Below are positions 1-5,267 of a stretch of 6,545 nucleotides of DNA, in pieces. The DNA comes from Promethearchaeum sp. Its GTDB lineage: Archaea; Asgardarchaeota; Lokiarchaeia; Sigyniarchaeales; Promethearchaeaceae. Both the position numbers and the translations under genes were made by a program. The notes beneath the pieces are model-generated. The model was not told the DNA's origin, did no database searches, and saw only the letters and a list, made by a program, of their open reading frames with translations. Within the stretch, counting starts at the first letter, position 1. Every line of letters starts with the position of its first letter. The stretch spans positions 1-6,545 of the forward strand of contig JAUWPK010000218.1 of the NCBI GenBank assembly GCA_030611625.1, read 5' to 3'.

Positions 1-237
1 AATGATCAAATCAACTGATGCAAGAGGCATATTTTTCATACCCGAAATACAATCACGATAATAAAGTTTCTCGTGGAGTTTGTTTTCTTTTGAGTAATAC
101 ATATCATGAGCTTGTATATTGGACCAATCAGGTTCTGGATGAAAGAAGAATTCGGCTAAATGAGGAATATATTTATTCTTTCTCCCAGTGATTTTTCTCG
201 TTTTTTTTATTTTTCCCTTTTTTGGTTTTGCTACCAT
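1..237 (-). CDS. Site-specific DNA methyltransferase (N4-cytosine/N6-adenine type), N-terminal part only
   Basis: Reading the minus strand from the ATG at 237-235 gives an open frame of 79 codons that runs off the window edge. It starts with a basic tail (MVAKPKKGKIKKTRK) and ends YYRDCISGMKNMPLASVDLII. That ending matches the stretch just before the DPP(Y/F/W) catalytic motif of amino-methyltransferases of the type D-C-x-x-G-M-x-x-L-P-x-x-S-V-D-L-I-I. The family methylates exocyclic amino groups of A or C using S-adenosylmethionine. The catalytic DPPY motif and the SAM-binding FxGxG motif would lie outside the window, so target specificity cannot be read. The start is supported by AGGT (minus strand, 249-246) eight bases upstream and by a TATA box further up. 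No restriction endonuclease is visible on the upstream side, so it may be a solitary methylase, or its partner may lie beyond position 1. Confidence 0.75.
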   Translation of the reverse strand, partial: MVAKPKKGKIKKTRKITGRKNKYIPHLAEFFFHPEPDWSNIQAHDMYYSKENKLHEKLYYRDCISGMKNMPLASVDLII

Positions 238-278
238 AATTATTTACCTATATGTATTAATTATATTAAAGATACAAG

Positions 279-288
279 TTATATATAA
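279..288 (-). promoter_or_regulatory. TATA box of the methyltransferase gene
   Basis: TTATATATAA reads toward the methyltransferase start at 237. An archaeal TATA box centred near 283 would place transcription start near 257, leaving a leader of about 20 bases that contains the AGGT ribosome binding site at 249-246. The purine-rich GAGAAGC immediately upstream on the minus strand is a possible BRE. The site is itself palindromic, so direction is inferred from the gene. Confidence 0.5.
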
Positions 289-302
289 GTGCTTCTCGTT
301 GA

Positions 303-376
303 AGCTGTTCAGAAAGCTCATAGCTTTGAGCTTTGAAGTAAAAAGCTATGTAGCTTGAATTTTGTAGATTACAGCT
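303..376. repeat. Cluster of seven AGCT palindromes upstream of the methyltransferase promoter
   Basis: AGCT occurs at 303, 315, 322, 329, 344, 352 and 373, seven times in 74 bases. By eye only about a dozen more occur in the rest of the window. The unit AGCTTTG is tandemly duplicated at 322-335. Two nested inverted repeats are present: AAAGCTC (313-319) with GAGCTTT (328-334), and AAGCTA (343-348) with TAGCTT (351-356). The cluster begins about 15 bases upstream of the TATA box, where archaeal activators or operators commonly sit. It could be an operator array, or a cluster of methylation targets used for self-regulation; the role is inference. Confidence 0.6.
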
Positions 377-568
377 CGAAGTTTGAAATTCTTCACACAA
401 TTGTGAATTAAGACCATATCTAAGTAGTGATGGATAAATGGATATTTTTTACACCTTACAGAACATACCAAATTTCATGATCAATCTTAAATTCCAATTA
501 TTTTGATCTTCAATTGAAAAATTAGCGAAACGATATCCTAACGCTTACAATATTTATAGAAAGAGATT
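377..568. other. Remainder of the intergenic region between methyltransferase and M28 peptidase genes
   Basis: No gene is recognised here in either direction. The only structure noted is the 10-bp palindrome CACAATTGTG at 396-405, inside a slightly longer TTCACA/TGTGAA pairing. The stretch presumably contains the 3' untranslated end of the M28 peptidase message and the far upstream region of the methyltransferase promoter. Confidence 0.4.
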
Positions 569-575
569 AAAAAAA
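569..575 (-). terminator. Oligo-T tract behind the M28 peptidase gene
   Basis: On the minus strand seven T residues follow the TAG stop (582-580) after four bases, with further T-rich sequence (AATCTCTTTC) downstream. Archaeal transcription commonly ends at such U tracts without a hairpin. In this AT-rich sequence the evidence is only positional. Confidence 0.35.
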
Positions 576-579
576 GATT

Positions 580-1752
580 CTAATTTTTCTTCATAACTGC
601 TTTTTTAATAAGAATCGCGATTGATACTCCAATAATTAAAATTCCTGCTCCAATTACAATCGGATTGCTAAAAAAAGTCTCTTTGCTGGAAAATTTCTCG
701 ATAAAACCTAATTCTGGATTATAAACTTCATAAATAAATTGTATTACAGTCCTTCCCGTTATTTCCAAACTATCGCGTGAAATATGTTCAAGGGTGTCTT
801 CAGAAGTATGGTGATACGGCCAACCACAAGTCAAATCCCAAAATTTTATTATTAAGTCCAAAGTTGGGATTCCTTCTTTAGCAAATGGAACATGATCATC
901 TTCAATTTTGTATTCGTTAGCATCTAATGGAAATGTAGAGTCATATTCCAGTAAATGTCCTATTTCAAAAACCCGTTGTCTAAGGTCATCACTATCATAA
1001 CTCTCATGAATGAATTTAAGATTATCTCCACCAACCATATCTAATAAAATGAATGAATTGATTGAATTTAGGGATTGAGTATCTCTAAAATAAACATTTG
1101 GGTTGTTTTTCAAGTCATTTATCATCCATTTGCTTCCTTCACACCAATCCCATCCAGGTATTCCAGAATTTCCCTGATCTTCAGCATCAAAAAATACAAA
1201 CCAAAAAGAAATATTCCAATTAATTTTTGATGTTGCTAATACACGTGCAATTTCCATCAACACAGCAACACCGCTACCCCCATCATTTGCACCTAATATT
1301 GGTGAATCACGTAAAGAATCATTTAAGTCTTTTTCCGCAATCGCTCTGGAATCATAATGAGCTGCAAATATTGCAATTTGAGACATATTTGGGTTTATAC
1401 GGCTAATTATATTGCGACAAGGAATTTCGTTAACGGTAAAGTTATAGATTTCAGATTCTCCATAATTTTGCATTTGACTATTAATCCAATTTGCACATTC
1501 AAGATTTTCATTTGTGCCTGGTATTCTATATCCAAAATCCAATTGAGATTGAATATTGTTATAAGCAAATGTAGAATTATATTGATCCGCTAAAGTTGTG
1601 TTCAAACTAAATTGACTATTTATTGGTTTATACTCTTGTATTTGCAAAGTCGATTCACTTTGGGTTATTTTTATAATAGATGGGCTTAAACTGATAAAAA
1701 ATAAATAACTAATGAGGAAAAACCTAATGAAATTTATCAATTTTTTCTCCAT
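580..1752 (-). CDS. M28-family zinc peptidase / glutaminyl-cyclase-like protein, exported and membrane-anchored
   Basis: The 390-residue protein belongs to the M28 clan of metallo-aminopeptidases. Its layout recalls glutaminyl-peptide cyclotransferases, especially the DDHVPF...PTLDL...WPYHHTSEDTLEHIS region. Likely metal and catalytic residues are H132 (AHYDSR), D157 (GANDGGSG), E191-D192 (FFDAEDQG), D238 (LLDMVGGD) and H315 (YHHTSEDT). The usual EE pair is ED here: general base kept, metal ligand Asp instead of Glu. Residues 1-24 form a signal sequence or anchor. Residues about 364-383 are a C-terminal membrane helix followed by a KKAVMKKN tail, so the catalytic domain should face outside the cell. 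It probably trims peptides for scavenging or matures N-termini of surface proteins; the choice between aminopeptidase and cyclase is open. I chose ATG 1752 because the signal sequence follows directly. An in-frame TTG at 1806 would add 18 residues. It appears to be a single-gene transcript ending at the T tract. Confidence 0.85.
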   Translation of the reverse strand: MEKKLINFIRFFLISYLFFISLSPSIIKITQSESTLQIQEYKPINSQFSLNTTLADQYNSTFAYNNIQSQLDFGYRIPGTNENLECANWINSQMQNYGESEIYNFTVNEIPCRNIISRINPNMSQIAIFAAHYDSRAIAEKDLNDSLRDSPILGANDGGSGVAVLMEIARVLATSKINWNISFWFVFFDAEDQGNSGIPGWDWCEGSKWMINDLKNNPNVYFRDTQSLNSINSFILLDMVGGDNLKFIHESYDSDDLRQRVFEIGHLLEYDSTFPLDANEYKIEDDHVPFAKEGIPTLDLIIKFWDLTCGWPYHHTSEDTLEHISRDSLEITGRTVIQFIYEVYNPELGFIEKFSSKETFFSNPIVIGAGILIIGVSIAILIKKAVMKKN

Positions 1753-1791
1753 ATTTAATTTTAAGAATATAATGCATTTTTTATTTATTAC

Positions 1792-1807
1792 TTTGAAATC
1801 TTTCAAA
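1792..1807. promoter_or_regulatory. Perfect inverted repeat upstream of the M28 peptidase gene
   Basis: TTTGAAA (1792-1798) and TTTCAAA (1801-1807) are separated by TC, giving a 16-bp near-palindrome 40-55 bases upstream of the ATG at 1752. On the minus strand AATAAATAA lies just downstream and could serve as a weak TATA box, so the repeat would overlap the BRE position, a usual place for a repressor. A dimeric regulator site is an inference from position and symmetry only. Confidence 0.3.
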
Positions 1808-1871
1808 AAGAAAAATTAGTAATTCCTCTCATCTAAGAATAAAATCTAAATAAAAATTAAAAAAAAGATAA

Positions 1872-1996
1872 ATTAGAGTTAGGCCTATCATTTGGATTAG
1901 ACACTACGCGGAGAATATTTATTAAAAAATTAATAAATGCACTGAATTAAATTCAATTTATTCTATGGCTAATTCGATCGAAAACCTAACTCTAAT
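1872..1996. repeat. 125-bp element bounded by perfect 12-bp terminal inverted repeats
   Basis: ATTAGAGTTAGG (1872-1883) is exactly complementary to CCTAACTCTAAT (1985-1996). The 101-bp interior holds a perfect 8-bp hairpin with an AAAA loop (1918-1925 with 1930-1937), a TGAATT/AATTCA palindrome (1943-1955) and TTCGATCGAA (1973-1982). The same four bases, ATAA, flank it on both sides (1868-1871 and 1997-2000), as a short target-site duplication would. It contains no coding frame of note. Either a MITE-like non-autonomous element or a structured RNA with a long closing stem fits. The terminal repeat is clear; the interpretation is not. Confidence 0.5.
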
Positions 1997-2109
1997 ATAA
2001 ATTTAGGAGTTAAAACATTTAAAACTATCTGTCATTTCCTTTCAGTAATGATGATATTGTGCAATAAATACGACCATGTATTTTACTACAGTGAGAATAA
2101 ATATAAGTT

Positions 2110-2566
2110 TTTTCGATTAGAGAATCAATTTTAAAGAAAAAAATGATTAAGCCCGTATTTTTGGAAATTTTTTCTTCAATTTTAAGGATGAACCTTTCAA
2201 ATAAACACCGACATCATTCTGAATTTATTAACGTGGCAATAATTTTTTTCAGAATATAAGAAAAAATCATAAATTTTCTTCGGTTAATATTATTTTCTAT
2301 GCTAAATGATCATAGATTTATTAAACCCTCATAAAGTTTTGATGATAAGAATTCATTATTATTCAAATTTTATCGGTCAAATTTTAAGATTTTAATAAAA
2401 AATCTGTGATTCTTTACATATGAGATGATTTGGGAATTGTCAAATCTTCTAAAGGTATATGATAAATTAAATAATGCACTTAACAAAAACAATATTTTTC
2501 GATCAATTTAATGTTTGAATAATAATATTTATAGTGAATTTCATTTATATCGGGTTCTATCGAAAA
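2110..2566. repeat. Dispersed TTTTCGAT / ATCGAAAA motif
   Basis: The octamer TTTTCGAT is found at 2110-2117 and 2496-2503, and its complement ATCGAAAA at 2559-2566. A further complement lies at 1977-1984 inside the inverted-repeat element. The copies at 2496 and 2559 face each other with about 55 bases between. Elsewhere I noted only one copy (3628-3635, inside a gene). The motif could be a binding site controlling the downstream operon, but chance recurrence in AT-rich DNA is not excluded. Confidence 0.3.
2423..2450. other. Hairpin in the intergenic region
   Basis: AGATGATTTG (2423-2432) pairs with CAAATCTTCT (2441-2450) in nine of ten positions, with one T-T mismatch, closing an 8-base loop GGAATTGT. 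It is the best local hairpin I see upstream of the operon that begins at 2751. It could be part of an untranslated RNA or a protein-binding inverted repeat; no RNA family is recognised. Confidence 0.3.
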
Positions 2567-2750
2567 TTAAAAATGATAATCTAAGACCTCGTACTAAATG
2601 GGGAAAAAAAAATGGCAAAAATTTTCAATAATATTAATTTGGAAGAAATTTTTCCTTTTTGTTGGCTTAAAGTAAACTAAATTCATATTTTTTCAATAAT
2701 CTTTAATTTTATCTTTCTTTCATTGAACTTAGAAGACGGGTTGATATTAA

Positions 2751-3716
2751 ATGAGTAAAGAAGAAAGAGTATATTGCTTTTCAATGAAGCCGGATATTCA
2801 TAATTTAGTTTATATAGGATTAATTTTGTTGGGTTTAATTGTCCTACCTAGCCTCCTAATTTTGGGTAATCTCTCTCAAATAATGATATTCATGTTTTTA
2901 GGTATTTTTTGTATTATAATTGGTATTTTATTCTGGAAAGTTGAAAAAAAATTTATTTTTTCTCCCATAACAGGAAATTTGACTATTAAATTAATTCGAA
3001 TTAAAATAACATGGTATTCAAAGACGTTCTTAATTAAAGATTGTCTAAATTTTGATATTCAATTTCTCCCACTAAAGAATGCATCTTTTTTTATTCTACA
3101 ACAAAATTCAAAAAAGCCGTATCGCATCCAATTCAAGGGATTAAATGATGAAATCAATTTGCATCTTGTTAATTTAAACAAAATGCTTTCCTCGGTAAAA
3201 AGTGCATATTTTCCATCATCTTCCATGGAAAAAATCCCTAATAATAAAGAAGAAATTATAGCCAGCGATAAGAAAAGAAAAATTACCAGGGATGCTGATC
3301 ACAAAATCGTTCTATCGAGTAAATATTTTCTATTTGTACTGGTAATCATTCCACTTCTTCTTGTCTATGTGTCATATTTATTTTTTGGAACAGAATCGTC
3401 AGTAGAAACGTCATCTCCGACATTGCTGCTTACAGTCATATTGATATCGGTAAATTATATTGGTATTGTATATTTCATATTTTATAGCATTAGAGTCAAA
3501 GATCTTGAATCAGAACGAATTAATGAGATCTTAAGTGGTTATCAATTATTTACTCCCCCCAAATTTCTTCAAAAATTTTTAAATAATTTGAAAGTATTAT
3601 ATATAAAACTTGAACAAGTTTCTTTTTATCGAAAATTAAGGAAAGGATTAATTCTTGCAGGACTTATTCCAATAATCACATCACTCGTGTTTTTTTTCCT
3701 ATCTTTCAGAAAATAA
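2751..3716 (+). CDS. Multi-pass membrane protein of unknown function with a soluble beta-rich segment
   Basis: I do not recognise the family of this 321-residue protein. Hydrophobic helices are seen at about 17-39, 43-63, 192-213, 223-247 and 298-318. Between helices 2 and 3 lies a soluble region. Its first part (about 64-146) alternates hydrophobic and polar residues in strand-like blocks such as FIFSPITGNLTIKL, FFILQQ and YRIQFKGLNDEINLHL. This recalls the bacterial PH-like domains attached to paired membrane helices, but only in pattern. Residues about 160-187 form a charged linker rich in lysine. The start is supported by GGGTTGAT (2738-2745), an imperfect ribosome binding site five bases before the ATG. 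It is the first gene of the plus-strand cluster: its TAA stop is followed eight bases later by the Sir2 start. Co-transcription suggests a link with protein acylation, but no direct functional evidence is visible. Confidence 0.75.
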   Translation: MSKEERVYCFSMKPDIHNLVYIGLILLGLIVLPSLLILGNLSQIMIFMFLGIFCIIIGILFWKVEKKFIFSPITGNLTIKLIRIKITWYSKTFLIKDCLNFDIQFLPLKNASFFILQQNSKKPYRIQFKGLNDEINLHLVNLNKMLSSVKSAYFPSSSMEKIPNNKEEIIASDKKRKITRDADHKIVLSSKYFLFVLVIIPLLLVYVSYLFFGTESSVETSSPTLLLTVILISVNYIGIVYFIFYSIRVKDLESERINEILSGYQLFTPPKFLQKFLNNLKVLYIKLEQVSFYRKLRKGLILAGLIPIITSLVFFFLSFRK

Positions 3717-3724
3717 AAAAATGA

Positions 3725-4501
3725 ATGAATATTGATTTTATAATGTCACATTTTTTTGACCCCCAAACTTCCATAGCTATAGATATCATTAAAAATTCCA
3801 AAAATATTGTTGCTTTTTGTGGAGCAGGTCTTAGTACTGAAAGCGGGATTCCGGATTTTCGCTCACCAGGAGGATTATGGAGTCAATATGATCCAGTGAA
3901 ATACGCTGATTACAATGTATTTTTAAAAAACCCGGAATATTATTGGGAATTAGAAAGAAAATTAGGAAAAATTTTCCTTAAAGCAAAACCAAATAATGGA
4001 CACAAATCATTGGTTAAGTTAGAAAAAAAAGGGAAGCTAAAAGCTATCATTACACAAAATATGGATAATCTCCAGCAATCTGCTGGTTCAAAAATTCCAA
4101 TTATAGAATTGCACGGAAATGCACGTAAAGCCTACTGCATGGATTGCAAAAAACCAATATCACGTAATTTTATTAATAAAAATCTTAAAAAAAGTGAAGA
4201 AATTCCGGTTTGTCCTTATTGTGGTGGGAGAATTAAAACAGATGTTGTATTATTTAATGAACCTTTGGCTCAAGATATCATGAAAACTGCGATTTCTTGG
4301 GCAGAAAAATGTGATGTAATGTTAATCTTGGGGTCCTATTTAGCAGTTCATCCTGCAAATCAGATTCCTCTTATTGCAAAAAAAGCAGGTGCATCATTAA
4401 TTTTTATTAATAAAGAACCAACACATTATGATAAATATGCAACATTGCGAATGCTAGGGGAAATAGGAAATTATTTGCCCTTAATCGTATCGGGTGTTTA
4501 A
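3725..4501 (+). CDS. Sir2-family NAD-dependent protein deacylase (sirtuin)
   Basis: Sirtuins remove acyl groups from lysine using NAD, yielding nicotinamide and O-acyl-ADP-ribose; this one is presumably cytoplasmic. Over 258 residues the family motifs appear in order: GAGLSTESGIPDFRS (33-47), TQNMD with N112 and D114, the catalytic His in ELHGN (H130), four zinc cysteines C138/C141/C163/C166, and GSYLAVHPA (203-211). Length and layout resemble short prokaryotic sirtuins such as Thermotoga TM0490, as I recall that sequence. Three family-conserved positions differ: LHxxAG is LQQSAG (Q117), FGE is FNE (N178), and the second serine of G(T/S)SL is Tyr (Y205). These lie around the NAD and acyl-lysine channel and may alter acyl specificity or activity. 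The start at 3725 is the first in-frame ATG; Met7 at 3743 is an alternative. No ribosome binding site is evident, so translation may be coupled to the preceding gene. The gene overlaps the acetyltransferase gene by 8 bases. Confidence 0.93.
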   Translation: MNIDFIMSHFFDPQTSIAIDIIKNSKNIVAFCGAGLSTESGIPDFRSPGGLWSQYDPVKYADYNVFLKNPEYYWELERKLGKIFLKAKPNNGHKSLVKLEKKGKLKAIITQNMDNLQQSAGSKIPIIELHGNARKAYCMDCKKPISRNFINKNLKKSEEIPVCPYCGGRIKTDVVLFNEPLAQDIMKTAISWAEKCDVMLILGSYLAVHPANQIPLIAKKAGASLIFINKEPTHYDKYATLRMLGEIGNYLPLIVSGV

Positions 4502-5258
4502 TTTGGGTAAAAAAAAGAAAAAGAGTACTGGAAAAGTTGATGAACATTATTGGGATTCAATAGATTTACTAAGTGATAATGATAGAGACGAATATTATTC
4601 ATCAAAAAGCTCAGATTCTAAAGCCACAAAGATGAAAAAGGAAGCATTACATGATGAAAAAAGTGATTTCCAAGGCAAATTAAGAAGAATCTTTTTCCCC
4701 GATGAATACAAAAAACCCCAAAAGAAAGAATACGAACCTAAAGATTATATATATATTCAAATGAAATTAAACATTGAAAAAATCTCTCCAGAGTTCTTAA
4801 AAGAATTAGAAGAATACCGTTTAAGTGGAATTTCAATTAGAAAGTGTGATAAAGATGATCTTCCAATTTTCGTTAAATTATATAATCGTTCATTCATGAG
4901 AGGGGCAGATCCATGGAGCCCTGCAACAACTGAACAGTTTAGGGAGATATTAAAGAACAAAACCACTGTAGTATTAATTGCATCAAAGTCAGGTGAAGAT
5001 GTTGGATTTATAATAATCGATATAGAACGTGAAGATCGTGATCGAGATATAGGTTATATTGCGGGATTAGGGACCGATCCAAGATGGCAACGTCAAGGAA
5101 TTGCGCGATATTTAGGGATTGCATCATGGGATTACTTTAGAAATAAATTCAGTTTTAAAGAACTACGATGTGAAGTCTACGAAAAAAATTTGCCTTCATA
5201 CCAATTGATTAAAAGTCTTCATTTTGAAGAATATGGGAAAAAAACGTATAAATTTTAG
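4494..5258 (+). CDS. GNAT-family N-acetyltransferase with lysine-rich N-terminal extension
   Basis: The C-terminal part (about 112-254) is a GNAT domain that transfers an acetyl group from acetyl-CoA to an amine. It shows a beta4 strand DIGYIAGLGTDP, the acetyl-CoA pyrophosphate loop RWQRQGIARYLG (197-208; Q199-x-x-G202-x-A204) and the late motif VYEKNLPSYQLIKSLHFEE. Residues 1-85 form a charged, probably disordered tail with about 18 lysines, starting with KKKKK at 6-10. The substrate cannot be read, but protein lysine or N-terminal amines are plausible given the sirtuin upstream. The GTG at 4494 lies inside the end of the Sir2 gene, suggesting reinitiation after Sir2 termination. A TTG at 4503 is a possible start that would remove three residues. 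A strong ribosome binding site for the next gene begins within its TAG stop. Confidence 0.88.
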   Translation: MFNLGKKKKKSTGKVDEHYWDSIDLLSDNDRDEYYSSKSSDSKATKMKKEALHDEKSDFQGKLRRIFFPDEYKKPQKKEYEPKDYIYIQMKLNIEKISPEFLKELEEYRLSGISIRKCDKDDLPIFVKLYNRSFMRGADPWSPATTEQFREILKNKTTVVLIASKSGEDVGFIIIDIEREDRDRDIGYIAGLGTDPRWQRQGIARYLGIASWDYFRNKFSFKELRCEVYEKNLPSYQLIKSLHFEEYGKKTYKF

Positions 5259-5264
5259 GTGATC
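5257..5264 (+). promoter_or_regulatory. Strong Shine-Dalgarno site without a normal start codon downstream
   Basis: AGGTGATC matches eight bases of the typical 16S rRNA 3' end (GATCACCT). It is the best ribosome binding site in the window and starts in the last two bases of the acetyltransferase stop codon. Three bases after it, where an ATG would be expected, stands ATA (5268-5270). This fixes the presumed original start of the ammonia-lyase gene. Confidence 0.65.
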
Positions 5265-5267
5265 TGA

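Larger units (their letters stand above)
1808..2750. other. Long AT-rich intergenic region without a convincing gene
   Basis: About 940 bases lie between the divergently transcribed M28 peptidase gene and the membrane-protein operon. Only short frames of up to about 38 codons occur, none with a recognisable product or good ribosome binding site. The region is visibly poorer in G and C than the flanking genes. It contains the inverted-repeat element at 1872-1996, a hairpin at 2423-2450 and several TTTTCGAT copies, described separately. The promoter of the operon beginning at 2751 must lie in its right end, but I cannot single out a TATA box among many AT stretches. Confidence 0.6.

Noticed and set aside
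1753..1806. Upstream TTG start for the M28 peptidase
   Set aside because: It would put 18 residues in front of a well-formed signal sequence and has no good ribosome binding site; ATG at 1752 is more natural.
1872..1996. Possible tRNA, because TTCGATC (1973-1979) resembles a T-loop and the ends pair
   Set aside because: No T-stem or D-arm can be formed around it, and a 12-bp closing stem does not match a 7-bp acceptor stem.
2143..2259. Small frame of 38 codons starting MIKPVFLEIF
   Set aside because: No convincing ribosome binding site, no recognisable product, and such lengths arise by chance in this AT-rich region.
2598..2680. Two overlapping tiny frames, MGKKKWQKFS... (25 aa) and MAKIFNNINL... 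(22 aa)
   Set aside because: They overlap in different frames, lack a clear ribosome binding site apart from a purine run, and resemble nothing known.
2751..5258. Genome-wide reassignment of TGA to Trp
   Set aside because: The neighbouring intact genes use TGG for Trp and have no internal TGA, which would be unlikely in an AT-rich genome with a reassigned code.
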